Assembly: GCA_944472135.2 (NCBI GenBank)
Contig: OX235265.1
Coordinates: forward strand, 53,083,112 to 53,147,111
Source of the DNA: Trichobilharzia regenti
Lineage: Eukaryota > Platyhelminthes > Trematoda > Strigeidida > Schistosomatidae
DNA length: 64,000 bases
Reading direction: 5' to 3'
The notes under the pieces are model-generated. The model had not been told where the DNA came from. It did not search any database and saw nothing but the letters and a program-made list of their open reading frames with translations. How positions within the stretch are numbered: position 1 is the stretch's first letter; the number at the start of each line of letters is the position of its first letter. This document shows positions 45,972 through 56,850 of this stretch, one piece after another. The position numbers and the translations under genes are program-made.

Positions 45972-46639
45972 ATCAGTTCCCCAACAAAAGCTGTGGTTAT
46001 GAATGTCACTGAAGACTGTAAAGGCGACAGAACTAGACAGAATTCCTTTGGCAGCATTGAAAACGAGTCTAGATGTCTTAACGAATATCCTCACACCATC
46101 ACTGCAGTGTTTGGGAGGGAGGGAAGGTAACTATGGGTTGGAAAAATGACTATCTTGTCAAACTACCAAAGAAGTGTTTTTTAGGCCTCCATTCAAACCG
46201 ACTTGGAATAGTGCTTCTGTATACTCCAAGCAAAATATTAAGTCATATAAGCGAACAACATTGTTTTCAATTAGATCTTCAGGCTTTACTCTAATTTACA
46301 TAGACTTATATATATAAAATTTAAACCAATGACGGTGATTTTGTGGATCGAATAATAATAATCATAATAATAATACTAATGTGGTAAATGTTTTGAACGA
46401 AGTTAATGACGATGATTATAATGATAACAAAATATTGATAATAAGAGTTATACAGGTGATAAGAATAACAAAGATAGTGTATGTATATATTAGACAATTC
46501 AATAAATAAATAAATTAGATCAAATCTTAAAAGGTGAAGTGGACAGATAATCAGAGTTTAAATAAATATCATAAAAGTACGAAGGAGATGGAAGATAAGA
46601 GAGGGTGGGAAGGTTTTGAATAGAATTCACCTAGGCCAA

Positions 46640-47640
46640 CGGAGACAGAAAGGTAGAACAAACTTCTTTTGTGTACAAAGACTAGGATTGTTCTCTCAAA
46701 TTCCCATAGCTTCAGCTAAGTGTAAATGACGGTTTCTGATTCCGTTCGAAAGACTCGATGAAATGCGATAGATAACTTTGAAGGCACTATTTTTGTCCAC
46801 TTGGTGACCACTATCAATCAAATGAGCCGAAATATAATTTCGTATGAATTTTATTTGACCTTTTCCGAACTATGAAGGGAGATGCTCATTAGTGCGTTTG
46901 TTAGGCTGTCTAGTTGTTCGGCCTATATAGCTCTCTCCACAGGAGCAACTAAATTTTTAAATACACATGGAAGTGGTATAGCTAAGTAGCTTGTCTTTCA
47001 CTTGAGCAATCATAAGTGGTCGGCTGGAAAATGACAAACAAAGGGTGGCGGCAGTATAAGTCCGTTTTGTCGCTCTTGCTAATCTCAGATGTAAGACTTC
47101 ACTAGCCACGTCCCCATTAAATTGCAGTTTCATGAACAGTTGTTTCTTTTTAACTGTTGTCAGTTTCTCTTTATTGTACCTGGTATTCATGTGTCTCCTT
47201 ACAAATCTACTAGGATAACCCATTTGGACCAACGTATTTTGGATGTATTCTAGCTCATTTTCTAAGCAGTCATCTGTACAAATACGTCTTGCTCTATTCG
47301 TCAGACATCTGACCAAATTGATTTTGTATCGGATTGGTACAAAACTGAGGGAATGTGTATATTGTCCTACAGATGTAGGTTTTCTATAGACATCTCTCTT
47401 GAGTGAACCATCCTCTCTTCTGCTCAATTGGACGTCAAGGAAATGCAGTCCACCATCATATTCTTCTTCACAAGTGAAGATGAGCGATGGACGTGCATCA
47501 TTAAACTGTTTTAACATTTCATTCCTGTCTGCTTTCACATCGAGAATAATAAAGGTATCATCAACATAACGAAAATAAGAATCAGCTTTTTCTATTACTG
47601 GTTTCAAAGGACCATTTTCAATCTTGGCAAGAGAGAAATG
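46640..47640 (-). pseudogene. PLE RT-to-GIY-YIG fragment
   Basis: The longest open retroelement frame in this window (46957-47607, 216 codons). It starts at the RT catalytic motif, YFRYVDDTFIILD, with both aspartates intact, and continues through LHFLDVQLSRREDGS and the connector (RYKINLVRCLTNRARRICTD). The frame then shifts, and the GIY-YIG part CSCGESYIGRTTRQPNKRTN follows near 46900-46960, with SAHLIDSGHQVDK near 46815. The upstream RT half is missing: at 47640 the sequence changes abruptly into the RTE copy. Confidence 0.85.
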
Positions 47641-49060
47641 TTCAAGGGAACCTAATCACCAAGAAGGAGGAACAAATAAAACAATTGTCTGATCACTTTA
47701 AAGGACTCTTGAATCGACCATCACCTGCAGCTCGACCAGAAATAACACCAAGAGCTCGCACCGAACTGCCTGCCAGTGGACACCAATCCCCCAACAAAAG
47801 CAGAAATCCTTAATGCGATCAAGCTACTGAAAGCCAGCTGGGAAGGCACCAGGACCAGACGGAATTCCCCACGAAGCACTGAAAACGGACCCAGAGACTT
47901 CCACAGATGTGCCCACGTCATTACTGCAAGGAAGGAAGGGTACCTGCCGATTGAAAGAAAGGCTGACCACCTTGTCAAGCTACCAAAGGAGGGCGACTTA
48001 GGCATCTGCAAAAAACTGGCGTGGAATCATACTCTTGTCCACACCAAGTAAAATACTAAGTCGCATCACCCTGGAGAGAATAAAGGATCCACTGGATACA
48101 TACTTCCGCCAACCGGAACAAGCTGCATTCAGAAAAGGCAAATCATGTGCTGACCAAATTGCAACTCTACGCATCGTCATCGAACAGATCATAAGATGGC
48201 AGTCAAACCTCTACCTCAACTTCATCTACTTCGAAAAGGCGTTCTAAGTGAATACAGGAGTAAGACAAGCTGGCTGCCTATTGTCACCGATGATATTCTT
48301 AATTGTGGTGGACTGGATTATGCGTCATACTGTGCACAGGGACCGAGAAGACAGGGATTTGCTGGACCACCTATAAGAAGACTCTAGAAGATCTGGATTT
48401 CACACATAATTTATGTTTAATGTCACACAAACTTGAAGACCTGCAGGCCCAAACCAAGAAACTGGCGGAAGAAGAAGGCAGCAAAGACAGGACTCGAGGT
48501 GAACATAGAAAAGACGGAGATGGTGAAGATAACCAATGAACCGCAACAACAACCAGCACCAATCACCATCAACAAGAGTGATTTGACAGAGGTTAATTCC
48601 TTCACTTGTCTAGGTGGCATCGTTTCAACCACAAACGAAACGGATCAAAATATCAAAGCCAACCAGCCAGAATCGGGAAGGCAAGATACGTATTCAGACT
48701 TTCATCAACAGCCGTCTTCGCTCCATACTGAAGATCAAATGGCCAGTTGACCAGGAAGAATTAGCAACAAGAAACTCTGGCAACAAACCAACCAAGAGCC
48801 GATCACACAACAAATATGTAGGAGAAAATGGAGATGGATCGGGCATATATTGAGGAAAACATCGAATGACATCGCGCACAATGCAGGTCATCGCTCGAGT
48901 GGAATACCAATGGGAAGCGACGAGTGGGTCGTCGGTGTGGGGGTGACATGGAGGAGATCGTGTGAGAAGGAGATGAGAGATTTTGGACAATCGTAGACCC
49001 AGATGAAAAGGATGGCAGAATATGTTGTTGAAGCACTATATTCCACTCGGAATGAAAGGG
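47641..49060 (+). mobile_element. 5'-truncated copy of the palindrome RTE
   Basis: Starts within the pre-RT linker (TTCAAGGGAACC, equal to 11152) and runs to the 3' terminal TTCCACTCGGAATGAAAGGG and an AATAATAATGAAG tail. It is almost identical to 11152-12370 and to the right-arm copy, with the same frameshifts and the FTHN substitution. One difference is GACTTCC at 47897 versus GAATTCC. 5' truncation with a complete 3' end is the usual result of target-primed reverse transcription. No clear target duplication was identified. Confidence 0.85.
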
Positions 49061-49099
49061 AATAATAATGAAGTTCTAATAATAATAGTTTATACTACA

Positions 49100-49160
49100 A
49101 TGCCACATGTCAATTTGAAGCCCTCTGTTCCACTGTGAATCCAAACATGGATTAATTACT
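49100..49160 (+). repeat. RTE-type 3' tail fragment
   Basis: TTGAAGCCCTCTGTTCCACT then GTGAATCC resembles the end of the RTE copies (compare 40450-40475). Only the tail remains. Confidence 0.5.
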
Positions 49161-49744
49161 TTTCATTTGGAGGATTTTGCATGTTAACTTTTGACTGTTT
49201 GCAAACGATTGAAGTGAAATAAACATATTTCATTTTGTAATTTCTATTATTCCTGTTTTGTTCAGATTCGTTACGGCAACGAAATAATTTCGTACAGATG
49301 ATGTTTAGATTGTTATATCACCAGTTTCATTATGAATGTATAAGTAGTAACAATAAATCACAGGAGAATAAATTAGGCAAAACAATTCTATGTTATTATT
49401 ATTGTCACAAATTAAATTACACTTTAGTCCACATTCGATTAATGGTCTTCACCGAGTTACTAGAATTACACATGATATATCATTGATAACATTAGATAAT
49501 ATCTACCTTCTCATTTTACTTCTCATAAATCTTAATTACTTTTGTAGTTTAGATTACATTAATTGACTCATATCAAATTTATCGTGTTTTTCTCTTTTCC
49601 ATAAATAGAAATTGCTGGCTAGTATTCATATCTGTGTATATGCTATCTAGTGTATATAATTCACCAGATTCTATCTATCTGTTGTACATAGTCCAATAAA
49701 ATACATGAATACATGTAATCGATGAAAATGAAAATTACGCAGAC

Positions 49745-49746
<2 letters not shown>

Positions 49747-49779
<33 letters not shown>
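49747..49779. repeat. (AT)n microsatellite
   Basis: AT run of about 33 bp. Confidence 0.95.
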
Positions 49780-49780
<1 letters not shown>

Positions 49781-51098
49781 TTAAGTTTTATTACGAATCC
49801 ACATTGACTAGGAGTTCGTTGAAAAAAGAGGCATTGAAACAAAATGTGATCTTCTATTGTGTATGTGTAGTAAATTATTTACTTTCATGTTAAGTTTTAT
49901 TACATATGGACATCAGCTAAAGTATTAGAAAAAGTTATCCAACAACTTTCCGGTCCCTCTAAGGTTTCTAAATGATACGGTCTTGTTATGTGACTAGTTT
50001 GGAGTCAATTGCTTTTCTGCACGCTAACTAATTAGACAGAAATTATCCTTATTAGTCATATTATTGTTTCAACCTCTTAATTAAAATATATTAATAACAC
50101 ATCCAGTGAACAGTCTTCTCATTGAACGTTTAGTTGCTCCCTTATTTATGTTTTGTCAAAATTAAAAAGCTATGTTGCTTACAGGCGACAAAGTCTGATA
50201 ACATATTTTCCGCTAAATTATCACAGTATTTTTTCAATTCAGTAAATCAGTTTTTTTAAGACACCTTGGAATGGAGTAAATTGATGTATGCATTCATTTG
50301 CATGTGTATATGTATTCCAGCAAACATCTTTCTGCTTGTGACAGGATTTCTCTTCATTTTTCCTTATAAAATGCTAATCAGTGCAAATGCATAGTCTTCA
50401 TTACCAACTTCAACCTATCGACTAAGTTCTTAATATTTTCATCCAGTTACATTAAACAACAATCTGGTGTATTGTGTTTAGTATTATTTGCTAAAAATTA
50501 TTCAATTAAAAATTCCTCTTTGGCTAAAGTCATACTAACTTAAAAATCTATGGAAATAGGATTATCTTTACTGCAAATATAAATAAAAATTAAGCACAGG
50601 AATTTGCCCACATTTATAGTAGGAATAAAGTCGACAATGTACAAAGTACAAAATGAGAATAATAGCTCTAATGATAATAAAAGTGGGTTCAATTCAAACA
50701 GTACTATCGATACAGTCTGGAAATTTTAGCAATTTATAGAGTATTGAATCTAATGTTCTCTTATTATAGCATGGTGAAAGGAAAAACAAAGAAAATAACG
50801 ATTATTACAGAGCTTCACAATAAAGAGAAAACAATCAAAACAAATGAGAGGATTGCAAATGTAAGAACAGTAATAAAAGTAAAGCTTAGTGTCATACGCG
50901 TAGAGAAAGTTGTTTATTTATTAGTGGTAAGAAGGTTAGTCAGTTCGTCCCTCACACTATTTTCATCGCATAAGTACGTGCCAAATATGGTATAGTGGAA
51001 TTTTTATAATTAGACGTACATGCAAAAAGTCTACTAAAAAGAATCTTGTTTTACTTGAGGAGACACAAGGTTCGAGCTGTGGGTAAAGTGGATGCTCA

Positions 51099-52470
51099 CA
51101 GTGTTATACAGTATTGTTTACTGATGACGATTCGAGCACAATTTACTGCTCATAATCATATCAAGGTATTCACACAACTTCCTAACTTCATTTATATAGT
51201 TCCTTTTTTCATTTGATTTTCACTTGATTTGATTGGTAGTAGTATTCTCCATATTTCAAGTATGAGTGATGAATCATTCCTATTGCATGTGTTTGGTGTA
51301 GACTCGATGAACAAGGATTCAGTAATCAACCTCTCTCTCCACCTATCTAGATTACGTTTTAGAATTTTAACTCTCTGCCAGCCTATTGTGTGGTTGTGTG
51401 TTAATGCATGCATTGCAGTTGCTGAGCTTTTTTCTAAATTACTTATTCAAGTGTTGGTTTGTAGGGATTTGATTGGTTACAGGATTTTCATCATGACATC
51501 AGTTGGAGAACCATTGGAAAACCTGGGAGTACTGGACAGCTGTTTCGTCCTAGTTTGGGGCTCTTCATCAGTTTACAGCCACCGGGATTCGAACCCAGGA
51601 CCTTCTGGTTACAAGGCGAGCTCGTATACCATTAAGCCACTGTGACCCGATCCAATGGCCCGCGAATTCTAACTTCTGCCAATTCACGACATAGCGCAGG
51701 GTCAACCATTCTTACCTTAGCTAGATTCTTGTGTTGTGACAGTCTGACTACCCTTGACCTACTAGTTTGACCTATGTAGTTGACCTCACAATCATTGCAG
51801 GGTATTTTGTAAATATTATTTTGTCTAATTGGGTCAACTGGGTCCTTTAACCTACAGAGCTTGTCCTGCCTGCCTGAGTGAGTTTGTAGGTTTGAATGCC
51901 ACCCTAATTCCTGCTTTATTTAGAATCCTACGTAGGGTTTCAGATGTCCCCTCACTCAGGGACAAGCTCTGTAGGTCAAAGGACCCAGTTGACCCAATTA
52001 GACAAAATAATATAATTTACAAAATACCCTTCAATGACTGTGAGGTCAGACTAGTAGGTCAGGAGTAGTCATATTGTCGGAACACAAGAATTTAGCTAAG
52101 GTAAGAATGGTTGACCCTGAAAAGATAAGTAATTTAGAAAAAAGCTCAGCAACTGCAATGCATGCATTAACACACAACCACACAATAGGCTGGCAGAGAG
52201 TTAAAATTCTAAAACGTAATCTAGATAGGTGGAGAGAGAGGTTGATTACTGAATCCTTGTTCATCGAGTCTACACCAAACACATGCAATAGGAATGATTC
52301 ATCACTCATACTTGAAATATGGAGAATACTACTACCAATCAAATCAAGTGAAAATCAAATGAAAAAAGGAACTATATAAATGAAGTTAGGAAGTTGTGTG
52401 AATACCTTGATATGATTATGAGCAGTAAATTGTGCTCGAATCGTCATCAGTAAACATTACTGTATAACAC
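51099..52470. mobile_element. 1.4 kb PLE fold-back
   Basis: The right arm (about 51937-52470, plus) contains the PLE GIY-YIG start (NNIIYKIPFNDCEV, near 52008), the C-terminus (52074-52379, with SEHKNLAKVRMVD and RWRERLITESLF) and the terminal hairpin plus tail. The left arm (51099 to about 51867) is its reverse complement, split by a hammerhead/tRNA-like element at about 51453-51713. The centre is near 51870-51935, where GACAAGCTCTGTAGGT and its complement flank the loop. The 52480-52540 tail (CACTCTACCATAGTGCACAA) continues the PLE terminal sequence. Confidence 0.85.
51453..51713 (-). repeat. Hammerhead/tRNA-like element inside PLE arm
   Basis: Minus strand: a tRNA-like head (B box GGTTCGAATCCC), then the hammerhead region with stem II changed to GCCCC/GGAC and a disrupted core, then CCAGTACTCCCAGGTTTTCC. 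Present in only one arm of the PLE fold-back, so it inserted after the fold-back formed. Confidence 0.75.
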
Positions 52471-52849
52471 TGTGAGACTTTATCAGAACAAAAATTTACC
52501 CATAATGGAATTACACTCTACCATAGTGCACAAGTTTTATTCTTATATCAATGGATGCTCACAGTCTGACAAAATTCCTTTAGCGAATTTTTCGCATGAA
52601 ATCAAGTGCCTATCATTGTCGATTTCAATGATATGGCCCAATGGGATACCATACCACTGCCACCAATGATAGTCTTTAGAGTTCTACGGAGTATGACAGC
52701 CTTTTGTAAGCAATCCAGGAAGGAATAAAGGTTAACACTAAAGAAGAGTAAGCAAGATGCAACAGTTGATAAGCTGTAGGAAGAGGTATTGAGTTATGCC
52801 CGGCTACCTTTACTTCTTAGTGTAAAAAGTCAGAGAATATTATTTTAGA

Positions 52850-53640
52850 AATCACTAAGACATGGGAGGACCAACATAGATCAGAAGAAAGAATTAGTCC
52901 AAGATACCTAACATCAGCCTTTATTTCTACATCATTATCATCAATTGTGCAACGGTCATAGGAATTAACAGCTTCACTTGACTTTCTTATACATAGGACA
53001 TATGGGAATATTTCACACTATCAAATCTTATACATAGGAAACTGAAATTAACAGTCTGATATTTAGAAGGATTTAGCTTAAGGCCATTATATAAAGGCCA
53101 TTTATTGACTCTGGTCAGAAAGCTGTTCGTCTTAGTACAGTCTAACTGTGAGTTAACAGGCCTTAAAATAGTTAGATCGCCCGCATACTTAACAAAGTTC
53201 ATTTCATTAGAATGAGGCAAGTCATGCAAGAAGAAAGAAAACAGAAAAGGGGAAAGAACAGCGCCTTGAGGGACGCCAGCCTCAGTAAGCAGTTAAGTGG
53301 ACAACCTCTCATTACATTCAGTGTACTACTTTCTTCCAGAGAAACAGAAATGAAGCCATATGACAACCCAACTCTCAGTTTGAGTTTCAGCAAGTTTATT
53401 TAACAAAATATCCATATGTACTGAGTCAAAAAAGGATGTATAATCTAGGAAGGCGCAGCGAACAAATTTAGCCCCCTTGTCTAAACTGGAGACAATGTTA
53501 TGGTAGGAGAGTGTAGCTGCATCGGAAGTACTTCTACTGTGTTTGTAGGCGAATTGTTTGGGATCGTTATAATATAAGAAACCCAAACCGAAAAGAGCTC
53601 TCTCATGACTGGAAAACATCACTCAGCGTTAGAAATTTTT
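52850..53640 (-). pseudogene. CR1-like (SR1-type) RT fragment
   Basis: Minus-strand pieces: QFAYKHSRSTSDAATLSYHN and VRCAFLDYTSFFDSV (53326-53622), then a GFISVSLEESSTLNVMRGCP segment (53199-53393, corresponding to the GVPQG block with changes), then MNFVKYAGDLTI (52987-53229), the catalytic box with Gly for the first Asp of YADD. This order is that of a CR1/Jockey-group RT. Inactive. Confidence 0.75.
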
Positions 53641-53789
53641 TTTTCAACTTTTCGATATTTTTAAAAGAATGTTTACTGAACAAAGAATACTCTTTCCGAT
53701 AACTTAATCCCCTTCTTGACTTTCCAATTAATAGGTGAATGACATTGCTTCTACCTTCGAGTTAATGTTTTCAAAAATCTGTTTATTTC

Positions 53790-53990
53790 CTATTTTTTAA
53801 GTACGGTGAACGCGTTATCTGCATACCTCCACCATACTTTTGGCGTGGGGCTGAATTTTCCAATTACTAACTTCTTCCTTCTACTCATGAATCTATCTGC
53901 TACAATCGGGGATATTGGTGACCCTATGACAACTCCATCAGCTTGTTTGAATATTTTTCCCTGGAATTTAAATACTACAGAAGTCAGGGA
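53790..53990 (-). pseudogene. PLE RT fragment
   Basis: The minus strand reads FKQADGVVIGSPISPIVADR and then TPKVWWRYADNAFT. It is homologous to 15650-15815, but YVDDTF has become YADNAF, so the catalytic Asp pair is damaged. Confidence 0.75.
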
Positions 53991-54089
53991 TAGTTGTCCT
54001 CTAGTTTTACTTTTACTGCAATTTCATGTTCTTGGTCGGGAATTAGTTCGTTTCTGACAGCCTCTATATCCATATTTATCAGTATGTCT

Positions 54090-55195
54090 GTCTGTTTTCG
54101 ATATAGAACTTTGCACATATGTGCCGAAGTTCAAGTCGCCACACTCCATGTAGCACACAAAGCAAGAGAAGAAAGTAGAAGAAATGCATATTAGAGAAAG
54201 TAAACAGAGGTGTGAGACAAAGGAATAGTAATAACGAAGAACAAAACAGTTTCATTGGAAATCATAAATCACAAGGAGTGGATGCATCTGCACTAGCCAT
54301 TGAGAACGATTTTGAGCCATGTCACCAATTGTTTCCAAGCATTGGTTTTTACCGTCCCGAGGACCCAAGCCAGGAAGTCTGCATCTTCCTACGTGGCTTA
54401 AACTAACTGTTGTAGATTTCATTGACTGGTGCCATGTTTTGGTTTGACCGCCACTAGCTCTTTTCCAGCCTGACCCCTATATCAGCTAACATTGCCCGTC
54501 GAGGAAGGCAATGACTAGGCATACGTAACACATGTCCTAACCATCTCAGTCGATGTAACTTCACAACCTCGTCGAATGATTTCCCCTCCTTACCTAACAC
54601 TCAACCGAAGCCTCACTTCAATATTGCTCACCTTATTATACCACTTAACACACACGGGAGATAGAACGCAGGCACCTATGATCAAAGACAGGTAATCTTT
54701 TCATGTCTTCCACTTTCAATGGCCAGGTTTCACAGCCATAAAGGAGGAAGGAGCGGACTGATGAGCAGTACACCCACCATTTGGTCGATAGTCGGATATC
54801 ACACCAGATATTACGCCAGAAACGGCGTAAACTGGCACATGCGATACTAGCCCTCCGTATCCGTGCTGAGATTTCGTCAGAGATCAACCTATTGGGGCGG
54901 ATGCAACTTCCCAAATAAGTGGAGCGGTCAACGTGCTCTAACACTTCACTACCCAATTTCAATTCTGGGAGCCGGTGTAGTCCAGTCCTGTAACATCATC
55001 TTGCATTTGGCGGGAGCGAATCGCATGCCAAACATTCGTAGGTTGCAGCTCAAGGTGTTCAGAAGACTCGGCGTTTTGTCAGCGTCCTCGCTTAGAAGGA
55101 CTATATCGTTTGCATATTCTAAGTCGACGAGATTATTCCCTGGTAGCAAGTCAATCCCTGAGTCGGTATACGTGTATATAAACCGACAGTGTCAA
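54090..55195 (-). pseudogene. Second non-LTR element, RT 3' half
   Basis: Minus strand: DLEYANDIVLLSEDAD (catalytic box with Asn for the first Asp), FAPAKCKMMLQDW, VDRSTYLGSCI (54645-55149), then FLLYGCETWPLKVEDMKRL and the 3' part that matches 12771-13190. The motif order is that of an RTE-group element different from the SR2-like copies. The start of the RT domain is absent. Confidence 0.75.
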
Positions 55196-55249
55196 AACTA
55201 ACCATTTTTTCCTCATTGTCTAATTTTAAATTATTTATCTATGTTTTTT

Positions 55250-55490
55250 TTCCTTCACGTTTCCCAGTGGAACATACGGCTCCAAGCTAGAAGGTTGAAG
55301 TTTCTGTGGCAGTGTTTATTTTACAGGATGGGGTTGCTAGCCTCATGCCTAATCTTTCCCTTTTTACCAGCATTATTTTTGGCTTAGCGAGGTAAAGGAG
55401 TGCGTCTGCCGGGGATCGAGCCCCGGACCATGTGCATGGTCGGCGAGCGCCTTAACCGCTATGCCGCCGACGCTATGTTTTAATCCATAA
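55250..55490 (-). mobile_element. tRNA-derived SINE with RTE-like 3' tail
   Basis: The minus-strand head (55475 to 55400) is tRNA-like: A box TAGCGGTTAAGGCG, B box GGCTCGATCCCC with a perfect T stem, and outer ends GCGTC/GACGC that pair. The anticodon arm closes with a 6-nt loop, so it is not a normal tRNA. The body (55395-55290) matches 37767-37865. The 3' end has GTTCCACTGGGAA, close to TTCCACTCGGAA at the RTE ends. No ORF. Confidence 0.7.
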
Positions 55491-56260
55491 GAATTTGTTG
55501 GTATAGATTTTGAGTGGCCTTTAAGGGGATTTAATACTGTATCTAAATATTTATACATATTTATATATTTATTCATAAGTAGATGAATCTCTAAAATCAA
55601 CTGTAGGTCTAGTGGGGTATACTGACTTATGAACATTGACAACATCATACATTCTGCTGGAGTTATTAGTCTTGGGCATTAAATTAAACCATTAAGACTC
55701 ACTTAGAAACGATTTCATTCGGTGTCTAAGGTTGGCTGTGGATTTCTTGGCCTTATTCATAACGGTATCTATTGATTTCTTAATTTTTTCACATGGTTTT
55801 GTTTGTATGTGGGTATTCACCTCCTCTAAATAGTCTGATTTGTCTTACACTACTGTTGCATTCCCTTTGTGTGATTTAGTAACTAACATATCCTCGTTAT
55901 TCCCAAGGTTTTTTAGGGCTTTTATCTCTGGTTTCGTCAAGTTAGGCTTTCCTCTTTATTATCGTTTTACTGTCACTGCACATTGTGCCCGTACTTCATC
56001 GGCTGGTGTTTCGTCTATCCCACTTAATGCTATTTCCATCTTAGGGATGAAATCCTCTGGTTTCAGCTTGTCCACTGATACACTGAAACTTAATCCATTT
56101 TCTAATACACTTATTTCTGTGGGACTTAACACATGTGCTGATAGATTGATAACTCACTTTCTTTTATCGATTGTTGTTGACTTTAGATTGCTGATCCCAT
56201 AGTTCCCAGATGGGGATTTCTCCACCAATGATTTATTGAACTTTTTGATGAGTATTTTGT
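55490..56260 (-). pseudogene. PLE N-terminal/RT-start fragment
   Basis: The minus strand reads, in pieces, LSPTEISVLENGLSFSV (about 56080-56130), KALKNLGNNEDMLVTK and a VV-DKSDYLEEVNTHI stretch (55800-55920), which is the PLE RT opening also seen at 6200-6290. It ends with a YPTRPTVDFRDSSTYE-like block near 55570-55620. Many stops. Confidence 0.65.
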
Positions 56261-56389
56261 AACTTTTTGAATGCTGCTGATTTGACACTGTCAAAGATAA
56301 AATCGTAATGCTTGTTGATAACTGTCCCCATCATTTTTGCCTTAAATGCCTAATTCGAAGGTAGGGCGATATAAATCACCTATGAACTG

Positions 56390-56850
56390 GAAAGTCAAGA
56401 AAGGGAGCTTCCAATGTTAGATTTTAACTTAAAAAGGAAAGAAAATGGGAAGTTAATCACTAGTGTTTACAGGAGACCCACACATTCAAACGGATATTTG
56501 GATTCCGGATCATCCCACTATACAATAGAATGTGATAAGATGACAGTTTTAAAATCTAATGTAACATGATGGAAGGAGAGATTGATAACAGAAGCTTTGT
56601 CTATCGAATCAACTGCGAACACATGTAATAGGAATGATTCAGCATCTGTCCCAGACATCTTGAAAATTCTACTACCCCTACGACAAATACGAAAGAATAA
56701 AAAAACCATAAAATGGAAGTTTCGAAGTTGTGTGGTTATAATTGAAATGATTATGAAAAATAAATTATGTTCGAAACGTCACCCAGTATATAATGTTGTT
56801 TCACCGTGTGATATATCCAATAAACTTATTAATATGGAGAGCAACTATAT
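56390..56850 (+). pseudogene. PLE C-terminal fragment with terminal repeat
   Basis: The plus strand has LPMLDFNLKRKENGKLITSV and a YRRPTHSNGYLD-like block (56405-56510), then after a gap the C-terminus (56582-56740, RLITEALSIESTANTCNRND). It ends with the terminal motif TGATTATGAAAAATAA and GTTCGAAACGTCACCCAGTA (56750-56790). It sits head-to-head with the minus-strand PLE piece to its left. Confidence 0.7.

Larger units (their letters stand above)
43770..46265 (+). pseudogene. Old RTE copy with nested insertions
   Basis: Diverged RTE pieces in order. Endonuclease at 43770-44248 has RESIIYSGHP-like and ILMGDMNA-like motifs. The region around 44522-44717 follows, then 45052-45607 with CGISEETVVEEHLNSLKVML and the pre-RT linker, and 45972-46265 with an LDRIPLAALKTSLD-like RT segment. 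The order matches the element at 9660. It is split by a PLE-derived fold-back (44249-44521), a probable solo LTR (44718-45051) and an unidentified insertion (about 45608-45971). Confidence 0.75.

Noticed and set aside
55400..55475. A real tRNA gene on the minus strand
   Set aside because: The T stem is perfect and the outer ends pair, but the anticodon arm has a 6-nt loop and the sequence continues into a SINE body shared with 37760-37865.
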